Assembly: GCF_027922185.1 (NCBI RefSeq) | Contig: NZ_BSFE01000003.1 | Span: 1 to 64,000, forward strand | Direction: 5' to 3' | Origin: Maricaulis virginensis | Lineage (GTDB): Bacteria > Pseudomonadota > Alphaproteobacteria > Caulobacterales > Maricaulaceae | DNA length: 64,000 nt | In this document: piece by piece, positions 1-7,362 of the stretch | How positions within the stretch are numbered: position 1 is the first letter of the stretch | How the letters are laid out: each line of letters begins with the position of its first letter | The notes under the pieces: generated by a model | What the model saw: only the letters and a program-made list of their open reading frames with translations | What the model was told of the DNA's origin: nothing | Databases searched by the model: none | Program-made: the position numbers and the translations under genes

Positions 1-21
1 CTCGTAGCGGCGACGGCCCAT
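1..21 (-). CDS. Start of an unidentified gene, cut by the window edge
   Basis: Reading leftward, an ATG at 19-21 opens the peptide MGRRRYE and leaves the window. A strong GAGGAGG Shine-Dalgarno sequence lies about 9 bases upstream. An alternative ATG slightly upstream would be too close to that site. Seven residues are too few to name a family. Confidence 0.3.
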
Positions 22-800
22 GATCCATATCCTCCTCGCGAAGGTTGAATCAGGCTTCGGCCAAAAACGGAATCCCGTTTATGAGTTTATGACCTAGCAA
101 CAGCTTAAGACATGCACCACGAGCGCGGAAATCTTCCATTATTCAATCTACCACGCAACGAACGTGGAGCGATCAGGACATCGATGATATCTTGCTCAAA
201 TTCTATAATAAGTTTCGGGATGCCTATGGCTTGGCACATGCCGATCATGCCGACCTAGTGTCCTTGGTAAGATAATAGGAATTTTGCGCTGTTCAGATTT
301 TGAGCAACTTCGACGGCAGTTTCAGAAGACAACAGGCCCTTTGATCGATGGGTGCAGGGAGAGCAGAAATCTCACCTGCGAGTAGTCCAGCGGCGGCACG
401 CTGGCGGCATCCAAACGGCGCACGGTTGGTCTCGATGACATCGTCTCCATGACATGGCCATGGGGGTATCGGGGGAGCTTGGAGGCTCCCTTGATCTGCG
501 ATCGAACGGCAGGCTGTTCGGACATGGGGAGGTGTCGGAGGGGAGAGGTCATTCTCCACCTCTGATGAGGGATCAATCGGCGATACGATTGGATGGTGCT
601 GAGTAGGTTCAATACCTGGTCAGTGCCAAGGCTTGGGGTATCCAACAGGGGGCGCAGCAGCCCCTTTGGCAAGGTCGGCGTTGTAGTACAACGCACACCT
701 TGCGCGTCAAAAAACGCGTCCAAATCGGGTGAAAACCGCGAAACACCCGGCTTTACTGCACTTTTGACGATTTCCGTGCTACGTCGATTCCCATCGAGAC
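22..800. other. Stretch without a convincing gene
   Basis: No reading frame here looks like a conserved protein. A short open stretch ending with TAA at 273-275 has a protein-like composition (it includes DIDDILLKFYNKFRDAYGLA) but no in-frame start, and may be a 3' remnant. Antisense frames at 322-897 and forward frames at 593-820 are rich in Arg, Ser and Pro and look non-coding. The stretch may be decayed DNA or hold promoters for the flanking genes. Confidence 0.35.
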
Positions 801-1211
801 GTGGAGTGCGATGTGTCTGATAGCTGGGATGAGAAACACGCCCGGAACAAAGGAGCGGCGAAAAATGCCTTCGGAGAGAAGGCTTCGGACGCTCCAAAAG
901 AGGAGCCGTCGAGCGACCTTTTGAAAGCGCTCGAAGGGCTCAATGACCGGCGATCGGGTGTCCCGGACCGCCGGAACTCTGACATTCACCGCATTGCACA
1001 AGAGCTTGAGGACGAGGCTCAGCAGGAAGAGGAAGCCGAACTTCCCGAACTGGAAAAGCCGCGTCCCAGACCACCTTCGTTGAGCCTGGGCGGGGAAACA
1101 ATCCGGCCAGCTCCAAAGTATGCCGCGCCCGAACGCGATGAAGCTGCACGCGATCGTATGAGGGCTCTTTTGCAACGCGGCAAAGAGCAAGATCGAGAAC
1201 GCGACCGTTAG
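801..1211 (+). CDS. Hypothetical charged protein upstream of the coupling protein
   Basis: This is a 136-aa, strongly charged, low-complexity protein with Glu/Lys/Arg-rich stretches and Pro-rich patches, ending in a basic helix. The first usable start is GTG at 801; the frame is closed by a stop at 765. It directly precedes the TraG-type gene, where mobilization genes usually lie. The composition resembles the C-terminal tail of a relaxase or an accessory mobilization protein, but no catalytic motif is present, so it could be a truncated relaxase. Function is not recognised. Confidence 0.45.
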   Translation: MECDVSDSWDEKHARNKGAAKNAFGEKASDAPKEEPSSDLLKALEGLNDRRSGVPDRRNSDIHRIAQELEDEAQQEEEAELPELEKPRPRPPSLSLGGETIRPAPKYAAPERDEAARDRMRALLQRGKEQDRERDR

Positions 1212-1331
1212 TGAAAAAATCTGCGGGCATTGGCGGTTAATTTCGCAAAACGGGCGATTGGCTTAACTTTCGATAATAAACGGCACTCACACACGTTGAC
1301 AGTTTTTCAACGTAAGAGGAGTGCCCAAACG

Positions 1332-3419
1332 ATGGACCCAATAGTTTCGTGGTTCCGCTCTCTATGGGACAGCATTCAAGACTTAGCTGACACTGCGCTT
1401 TCCAGAGAGCCAAGCCCAAGGCGGAAGGTTGAGAAGTTTTTGAGGAGCAAGCCGCCCTCAAAATCGTCACCTGAGACGAAATCGAAGGTTAAACCTGATC
1501 CCAAACCATTTCTCAAATGGCTTGGCTGGGGCGCGATCGCTGTCTTCGGTGTGGCCGTCACGGTGGCCGTCGTGAGCTTTGGTTTCAGCGGCGAAGAAAG
1601 CGGCGGCAATCAAATCCAATATGATGCCTATGGCATGCCAATCGGCGGCGGTGATCTTGGCGCTTCTATGAATCCAATGCGCGGCCTCACCTTGAGCAGC
1701 CTCATGGGCGGATTTGTGCTCGGGGTTGGATTGGTCGCAATCCTAGCCTTTTGGCGTTGGGTTGTTCACAAGCATGGATGGGTGGCGCTCGTTGTTTTGT
1801 GCGCGTTGCTCGTGCTCATCGGAGACACAAGCGATTCTGCATCGACAACATCCATGGCGTCGATGCTGGCCTTTATCACTGGCTTTAGCGCGGGCATTGC
1901 CCTGGCGGCGAAGTTTCTTCTCGTCATCAGACCGCCTACGGAAATCCCGGACATCTTTGGTTCGTCACGGTGGGCGACGTTCGATGACATCACAGATGCC
2001 GATCTGATTGGTTCAATGGATAAGGGAGACGGTCTTTTCCTCGGCAAAGAGCAAGAAAAAGGCATCCCACTCGTCTATCGAGGCGACATGCACGCTTTGA
2101 CGGTCGCGCCAACGCGTACGGGTAAAGGCGCTGCCGCCATCATTCCGAACCTTCTCCGGTCGAAAAGCTCCATTCTCGTCATTGACCCCAAAGGCGAGAA
2201 TGCGCGGCGCACGGCGGCAAAACGTGCTGCGATGGGTCACAATATCAAAATTGTAGACCCTTGGGGCATTGCTCAAGAAGCTGACAAGTTTGGCCCTGGG
2301 GCCGATGCGGGCTTCCATGCCCATTTCAATCCTTTGGGCGCTCTTCGCGCAGATGATCCAGACCTTGGATCGGATGCGATGCAACTCGCGGATGCGCTCG
2401 TTGTCTCAACCGACAAGGAGCCATTTTGGAGTGACGAGGCCAAAGCGCTGATTGCTGGTTTCATACTCTATGTCGTCGTTGCTCCCGAAGAAGAGGGCAA
2501 CCGAACGCTTGGCCGGGTCCGGGATATCCTGTCGCTGCCTCCGGCTGCGGATACGGAAGATGAGAATCTTCCTGGCACGATGGATGAGATTTTGATGCGG
2601 ATGGCGGTCTCGCCTCATCCGCTGGTGAGCGCCGCCGCTTTCCGAATTGCTCAAAAGGCGGAGAAGGAACGCTCTGGTGTGATCTCCTCGGCGCAATCAA
2701 ACACGCATTTTCTCGATAGCCCGAAAATCCGTGACAGCCTGGCCAAGTCAGACTTCAAGTTCTCCGATCTCAAAACCGCCGATGCGCCGACGACGATTTA
2801 TCTGGTTCTGCCGCTCGATCGTCTCTCGACGTTCAACCGCTGGCTTCGGTTGATGATCTCAAGCGCCATGATCGATCTGACCCGCACCCCTGCGAAGTCG
2901 GACACTGAGCCGGTGCGCGTGATTCTGGATGAGTTTGCAGCCCTCGAAAGGCTGAAGATTATTGAGACGGCCTTCGGGACGATGGCGGGCCTCGGTGTGC
3001 AGCTCTGGGCGGTTACGCAAGACCTCTCCCAGCTCATGCGCCTCTACGGCGATAAGGGCTGGCAGACATTCGTCAGCAATGCGGGCGTGTTTCAGTATTT
3101 TGGAAGCCGCGACTATGAGACGGCGAAATACGCCGAACATTTGACCGGCATGACGACGATGAAAAAGCGTTCCATCAGCTTCGGATCGTCCTCATCAGCA
3201 ACCACGTCTTACCCAAGTAGCTCGTCCACTACGGGCCATTCGAAAACTATCTCGTATGACGATGTGCAGCGTCCGCTGGCATATGCAGATGAGATGATGA
3301 CGCTTCATCGCGATTTGCAGATTCTCTTCGTGGAGAACAACTATCCAATCATCGCTCGAAAACACTGGTGGTTTCGTCAAGCGAAGGCCAGTAAGCCTGT
3401 GAAACCTAAATCCTCATAG
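1332..3419 (+). CDS. traG: Type IV secretion coupling protein, VirD4/TraG family
   Basis: This is a membrane-anchored hexameric ATPase that brings the relaxase-DNA complex to the conjugation channel. The start was set at ATG 1332, behind AAGAGGAG, which gives 695 aa; an upstream GTG at 1230 lacks a good ribosome site. Several hydrophobic segments occupy the first ~200 residues. The Walker A motif APTRTGKG is near residue 260 and the Walker B-like segment VILDEFAAL lies further on, both typical of the family. The C-terminus has a Ser-rich stretch (SSSSATTSYPSSSSTT). The ICE at 40-42 kb has its own, clearly different TraG. With no mating-pair genes here, this copy probably serves mobilization by a helper. 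Confidence 0.9.
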   Translation: MDPIVSWFRSLWDSIQDLADTALSREPSPRRKVEKFLRSKPPSKSSPETKSKVKPDPKPFLKWLGWGAIAVFGVAVTVAVVSFGFSGEESGGNQIQYDAYGMPIGGGDLGASMNPMRGLTLSSLMGGFVLGVGLVAILAFWRWVVHKHGWVALVVLCALLVLIGDTSDSASTTSMASMLAFITGFSAGIALAAKFLLVIRPPTEIPDIFGSSRWATFDDITDADLIGSMDKGDGLFLGKEQEKGIPLVYRGDMHALTVAPTRTGKGAAAIIPNLLRSKSSILVIDPKGENARRTAAKRAAMGHNIKIVDPWGIAQEADKFGPGADAGFHAHFNPLGALRADDPDLGSDAMQLADALVVSTDKEPFWSDEAKALIAGFILYVVVAPEEEGNRTLGRVRDILSLPPAADTEDENLPGTMDEILMRMAVSPHPLVSAAAFRIAQKAEKERSGVISSAQSNTHFLDSPKIRDSLAKSDFKFSDLKTADAPTTIYLVLPLDRLSTFNRWLRLMISSAMIDLTRTPAKSDTEPVRVILDEFAALERLKIIETAFGTMAGLGVQLWAVTQDLSQLMRLYGDKGWQTFVSNAGVFQYFGSRDYETAKYAEHLTGMTTMKKRSISFGSSSSATTSYPSSSSTTGHSKTISYDDVQRPLAYADEMMTLHRDLQILFVENNYPIIARKHWWFRQAKASKPVKPKSS

Positions 3420-3552
3420 CATCGCAGCCTTTACGGATACGCGGCGCTGAACCGAACCGATCGACACCCATTGCCTGAAAATTGTGTGGCGGGACAGGCG
3501 AGGTGCTCGAACGGTTCGGTCGCCGCAATTACAAACGTAAAGGAGCGACGCG

Positions 3553-3753
3553 ATGTCTCTTCAAATCATTTCAAAGGCGGAAGCTGCCCGCATGCCGATA
3601 GCGCAGCTTCGAGCGCTGCATCAATTGCTCGCTGAAGAGCTTGCAAACAGCGAATGCGGTTCAGAGCTTGCTCAAGCGATTGCGCATAATCTGCATATCG
3701 TCATAAACGAGCTAGCGGGTCGAAATCGGCTCAGCCGTCTGCCACGGCTTTAA
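3553..3753 (+). CDS. Small hypothetical protein
   Basis: A 66-aa protein starts at ATG 3553 behind AAAGGAG. It is predicted to be mostly helical, Ala/Leu/Glu-rich, with no signal peptide, no membrane segment and no motif I recognise. It stands alone between the coupling protein and the hipBA operator region. The ribosome site supports it being real; function is unknown. Confidence 0.55.
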   Translation: MSLQIISKAEAARMPIAQLRALHQLLAEELANSECGSELAQAIAHNLHIVINELAGRNRLSRLPRL

Positions 3754-3823
3754 CTGCTCTTTCGAATTGGGTCGCCCGGCAGAGAGCGGGGCGACCTGGC
3801 AGCATGGGCCTCAAGTCACAGTC

Positions 3824-3924
3824 TTATGATCCATTTATCATATTTTGTTTTTATGATGATTGGATCATAATTAAGTTTTATGTCCTAAAGATCATATTGA
3901 CATTTTATGAGTTTTAGATCATAA
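3824..3924 (+). promoter_or_regulatory. Four-operator array upstream of hipBA
   Basis: Four 20-bp dyads of the form TTATGA-N8-TCATAA start at 3824, 3851, 3878 and 3905, exactly 27 bp apart. Sites two and four are perfect. Site one ends TCATAT, and site three reads TTATGT-N8-TCATAT. The hipBA ribosome site follows at once. The 6-8-6 geometry is like the known HipB operators of E. coli (TATCC-N8-GGATA, four copies), but with a different half-site. HipB, alone or with HipA, is expected to bind here and repress the operon. Confidence 0.85.
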
Positions 3925-3943
3925 TTCTGATAAAGGAGTCGCC

Positions 3944-4195
3944 ATGCAAAAAATAATTCGTTCTCCAAAAGATTTTGGTCAACTGATCCGCCATGTACGT
4001 AAGCAGGCGGGGATGACCCAAAGCCAGCTCGCCGTTCGTAGTGGGGTCTGGCAGGAAACCATTTCCAAGATTGAGAATGGACATGCGGGCTCAAAGCTGG
4101 AGACAATCTTCGAGATTCTGGCCGCCCTTGATCTGGAGATTACAGGGCAAGAACGCTCGAAAGGATCAACAGACGATTTTGAGGATATGTTCTGA
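3944..4195 (+). CDS. hipB: HipB-type antitoxin, XRE-family repressor
   Basis: An 83-aa protein whose helix-turn-helix spans roughly residues 12-65 (LIRHVRKQAGMTQSQLAVRS ... TISKIENG). HipB proteins neutralise the HipA kinase and repress their own operon. The start follows AAAGGAG. The stop overlaps the hipA start (TGATG), so the two are translationally coupled. The regular operator array immediately upstream is its probable binding target. The acidic C-terminal tail (TDDFEDMF) may be the flexible part that engages HipA. Confidence 0.9.
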   Translation: MQKIIRSPKDFGQLIRHVRKQAGMTQSQLAVRSGVWQETISKIENGHAGSKLETIFEILAALDLEITGQERSKGSTDDFEDMF

Positions 4196-5496
4196 TGGGG
4201 CGGCGTCGAAGTTACATACCGCTCAATATCTTTCTCAACAATCGGCTTGTTGGACAGATGGAACGTCAAAAGGGCGGCGCGATCAATTTTCAATATGCCA
4301 GGGAGTGGCTCGATTGGGATGCGAGCATGCCCATTTCTCTGTCACTGCCGCTGACACAAGATCGCTACACAGGCGGCACTGTTCTCGCCGTATTTGAAAA
4401 CCTCTTGCCGGACAATGAAGCCATTCTACGCCGTGTTGCCGAACGCACGGGTGCGCAAGGCACGGACGCTTACAGCATGCTCTCGGCAATCGGGAGAGAT
4501 TGTGTGGGAGCCCTGCAATTCGTTCCAGAGGGTGCGGATGCCACGCCTTCTGAAAAAATCGAAGGCCGTCCCCTGACGGATGTACAGATAGGCAATTTGC
4601 TTAAAAACCTGGACGTTAGTCCTCTTGGCATCCGACCAGAAAATGACTTCAGGATTTCGATTGCTGGGGCGCAGGAGAAAACAGCGCTTCTCTTCCATGA
4701 AGGGCAATGGATGGAACCTGTTGGCACAACGCCAACAACACACATTATCAAGCCGCAGATTGGCAAGCTGCCCAACGGCATGGATTTATCCAATAGTGTC
4801 GAGAACGAGTTCGTATGCCTGAAGCTGATGGAAAATTTCGGACTGCGGGTTGCCAAGGCAGAGATACAAACATTTGCCAAACAAAAAGCGCTTGTCGTGG
4901 AGCGCTTCGATCGTCTTTGGACGCGCAATAAGCGCCTGATACGCTTGCCGCAGGAGGATTGTTGCCAGGCGTTGTCAGTCCCGCCTACGCAGAAATACGA
5001 AAATGTCGGCGGGCCGGGCATCCCCGCGATCATGGAATTGCTACGCGCCAGCGACGAGCCGAACAAAGATCAGCGCGACTTCTTCAAAGCGAACATCCTT
5101 TTTTGGCTGATTGGTGCCACGGATGGCCATGCGAAGAATTTCAGCATCAATATTCTTCCCGGCGGACGGTTCCGTATGTCGCCGCTTTACGATGTCCTGA
5201 CAGCAGAGCCGGAATATGCCGCGAACCGCATTCGCCGTAAGGATTACAAACTGGCGATGAAATGGGGAAAGTCGCGTCACTATAAAATCACTGATATACG
5301 CGCTCACCATATTCAAGAAACCGGCTTAGAGTCCGGTTTGTCCAGAGAGGCCATACAGGAAGTCATTCAAGAAATTTTGGATGACGCCGCACCTGCCCTT
5401 GAAAAAACAATTCGCGCGCTGCCGAAATCATTTCCGCAAGTGCTCATTGATGCGCTGTCCGGTGCCATCGAAAGCCGGTGTAAAATCCTTCAATAG
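4195..5496 (+). CDS. hipA: HipA-type serine/threonine kinase toxin
   Basis: A 433-aa HipA-family kinase. In E. coli the enzyme phosphorylates glutamyl-tRNA synthetase and causes dormancy. The key elements are all present: the autophosphorylated P-loop SIAGAQEKTALL (Ser155), the catalytic segment DGHAKNFS (Asp310, Asn315), and the metal-binding YDVL (Asp333). Spacing matches E. coli HipA (Ser150, Asp309, Asn314, Asp332), so it should be active. The N-terminal subdomain covers about residues 1-110. It overlaps hipB by one base. On a mobile element the pair would act as an addiction or defence module. Confidence 0.95.
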   Translation: MGRRRSYIPLNIFLNNRLVGQMERQKGGAINFQYAREWLDWDASMPISLSLPLTQDRYTGGTVLAVFENLLPDNEAILRRVAERTGAQGTDAYSMLSAIGRDCVGALQFVPEGADATPSEKIEGRPLTDVQIGNLLKNLDVSPLGIRPENDFRISIAGAQEKTALLFHEGQWMEPVGTTPTTHIIKPQIGKLPNGMDLSNSVENEFVCLKLMENFGLRVAKAEIQTFAKQKALVVERFDRLWTRNKRLIRLPQEDCCQALSVPPTQKYENVGGPGIPAIMELLRASDEPNKDQRDFFKANILFWLIGATDGHAKNFSINILPGGRFRMSPLYDVLTAEPEYAANRIRRKDYKLAMKWGKSRHYKITDIRAHHIQETGLESGLSREAIQEVIQEILDDAAPALEKTIRALPKSFPQVLIDALSGAIESRCKILQ

Positions 5497-5530
5497 ACAA
5501 TCGCGGTATAGGAGCGATGTCACGTCCAGC

Positions 5531-6031
5531 TTATAGCTGGACGATCCATTGACGATTGCCGAGTTCCAGTTCGGTGACTTCACCGCCCAGGCGCATGTCG
5601 CGGGCAAAGGCCTCGACATCGAAATAGTAGCGCAGGCTTTCCGGTAGCTGGTCAAGAAGCCCGGTGCTCTCGACGTAATCCTCGGCGAATTCGAGAAGCG
5701 TGCCTTCAAAGAGCATCACTTCGTCCAGGCGATCGATGATCTCTTCCGGCGCGATACATTCGTATCCAGCGAGGTATATGGCGCGGGCGGCCTCGTCTTC
5801 GTCGAGGTCTTCAAATTGATCGAACCACAGCGGCAGATTTGCTTGGTTCACGCCGATTGCTTTGAACAGCTCGTAATTGTCGCCATCAATGAACTGAATC
5901 TCATATTCTTCGACGGGATCGCCGTACTCGTTGCGATGTCGCGATGCTTTTTCGCGGTACTCATTGAGCGTTTTGAAATAGAAGCCCACCGCTGAAATGT
6001 CGTAGGGCGTAGCATGATAGATGTTGGGCAT
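5531..6031 (-). CDS. ardA: Antirestriction protein ArdA
   Basis: A 166-aa, very acidic protein with the ArdA pattern: an IYHATPYDISAVGF-like start, the central segment ARAIYLAGYE, and a C-terminal YYFDVEAFARDM. ArdA is a DNA mimic that occupies the DNA-binding groove of type I restriction enzymes and protects DNA newly entered by conjugation. It has a strong ribosome site (AAGGAGGACAAT then ATG). It is transcribed leftward, convergent with hipBA. The upstream region folds into a long hairpin (6066-6147), which may matter for early expression. Confidence 0.92.
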   Translation of the reverse strand: MPNIYHATPYDISAVGFYFKTLNEYREKASRHRNEYGDPVEEYEIQFIDGDNYELFKAIGVNQANLPLWFDQFEDLDEDEAARAIYLAGYECIAPEEIIDRLDEVMLFEGTLLEFAEDYVESTGLLDQLPESLRYYFDVEAFARDMRLGGEVTELELGNRQWIVQL

Positions 6032-6065
6032 ATTGTCCTCCTTAGCTTTGAACGCAGGAGGCTCG

Positions 6066-6147
6066 GGCGACTGGAATAAAGGCTCGCTGCAACTGCCTTC
6101 ACGGTCACTGGTGCGGAAGGTCGGTTGCAGTGGGCCTGCCAGTCGCC
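6066..6147 (-). promoter_or_regulatory. Long nested hairpin upstream of ardA
   Basis: Nested complementary arms run through 82 bases: GGCGACTGG 6066-6074 with CCAGTCGCC 6139-6147; AGGC 6080-6083 with GCCT 6134-6137; CTGCAAC 6087-6093 with GTTGCAG 6124-6130; CCTTC 6096-6100 with GAAGG 6116-6120; and CAC 6106-6108 with GTG 6111-6113. It sits 35 bases upstream of the ardA start, in a gap with no gene. It could be a leader RNA, or a folded single-strand promoter of the kind known upstream of leading-region genes on F and ColIb plasmids. I see no clear -35/-10 pair, so the function is inference. Confidence 0.6.
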
Positions 6148-6217
6148 ACGGATGCGGTTATCTCAAAGCGGAGGACGGTTTTGCCCAGGCTCGGATGCCT
6201 CGGCTGACAGGAGGCGT

Positions 6218-6820
6218 TCAGGCTTTTCGTAGCGTTTGCTTACACGCCTCGAACATCATCGTCATATGATTGCGCCGGGTCGATCCCAATCGCTTCATAG
6301 CTTCATCGTCTTTGAGGGCACGGTCGAGTTCAATGTCGCGGAAACGGTCATAAACCAACGCCGTGAGAAACACCGATTTGAAGCTTCCTGTAGGAAGGCC
6401 GCGTTGCTCTGTTCTGAGATGCCGGAGTGTGCGGAGCAACATCGGGCGCGGCTGGACGAGCGGAAGGAACTCGCACGCTGAACAAAGGCGTCTGTTGCCG
6501 AGAAGGGCTGTTCCTGGACCATCGACCCCTTCGAACGACTCTCTGATTTCAGACGGACAGTCGAATACGCAGGTGTGAAGGCGCTGCCAAAGCGGATCGC
6601 CATCGTCAGGCCAGTCAAGCGGTAGGCCAATTTGATGAAATAGCGTGCCAGAGCGAGCAATCATGTCACGCAATTTGCGCATGGTTTCAGCGGCTGATCG
6701 CTCAGAAATACCCGCATTCTCACTAGCAATCGGCACAGAAAAGTTTGAGCAAACCGCCCAAAGGAGCGCTTCGACCTGTTCATTGCTCAGTTTTGAGCGG
6801 GCGATGTAACGGTTTGCCAT
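6218..6820 (-). CDS. Hypothetical protein with N-terminal helix-turn-helix-like region
   Basis: A 200-aa protein. Residues ~10-55 resemble a helix-turn-helix (EQVEALLWAVCS ... AGISERSAAETMRKL). The middle carries scattered cysteines (CVFDCPSE and CSACEFLP) that might bind a metal. The C-terminal third is helical and basic. The layout recalls small proteins with transposase-like N-termini, but no catalytic triad is visible. It lies upstream of ardA on the same strand, about 190 bases away. Function is not recognised. Confidence 0.5.
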   Translation of the reverse strand: MANRYIARSKLSNEQVEALLWAVCSNFSVPIASENAGISERSAAETMRKLRDMIARSGTLFHQIGLPLDWPDDGDPLWQRLHTCVFDCPSEIRESFEGVDGPGTALLGNRRLCSACEFLPLVQPRPMLLRTLRHLRTEQRGLPTGSFKSVFLTALVYDRFRDIELDRALKDDEAMKRLGSTRRNHMTMMFEACKQTLRKA

Positions 6821-7065
6821 AGAAAATATTATTTAATCTCAGAGGATTAACCGACTCTTCTTCCTCTGATCGGGACAGGTAATTGTCGCATCGCAATAAG
6901 CACCGCATTTTGAGTTCGAACATTGCGAAACGGTGCTTTTATGCCGGATAAGTTATGCACAAAAAGGGCTGAAAGCCCTGAAAATGCTGGACTTTTTAAT
7001 CCGTATACGGCATAATAAAAATAGAGCCCCCTTCGCGTGCGTGAGACACAAGAAAGGAGTTCAGG

Positions 7066-7362
7066 ATGCCAGACGATCACAAGAACATCCTGCAATCGTC
7101 AACCGTTGACGGTTTTAATCAGGAGGCTCGCAAGGTTCGTTTCGATCCTGAAGCGTACGCTCACCACATTGCACAACTCGACCTCACCGAGACGCAGAAG
7201 CTTACGCTCATGCGAACTGTTTGGGACCTTATGGTTCTGTTCGTGGATGCTGGCTTCGGAATCGATGGGCCGACTCTGGCAATGGCTGATAAAGAAAACC
7301 AAGAGGCTGAACGCGAGGACAAACCGCGCAAGCAGCTCGAAACGCCGGAGAGCACACCATGA
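7066..7362 (+). CDS. Small protein coupled to the serine recombinase
   Basis: A 98-aa helical protein starting behind AAAGGAG. Its end overlaps the recombinase start, so the two are translationally coupled. The central segment (LTLMRTVWDLMVLFVDAGFG) resembles short proteins commonly found before large serine recombinases in alphaproteobacterial elements. Such proteins could act as a recombination directionality factor or accessory factor, but this is inference. The C-terminus is acidic and disordered. Confidence 0.65.
   Translation: MPDDHKNILQSSTVDGFNQEARKVRFDPEAYAHHIAQLDLTETQKLTLMRTVWDLMVLFVDAGFGIDGPTLAMADKENQEAEREDKPRKQLETPESTP

Noticed and set aside
322..897. 191-aa leftward frame at the left edge
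   Set aside because: No domain, no good ribosome site, and it overlaps the better supported gene at 801-1211.
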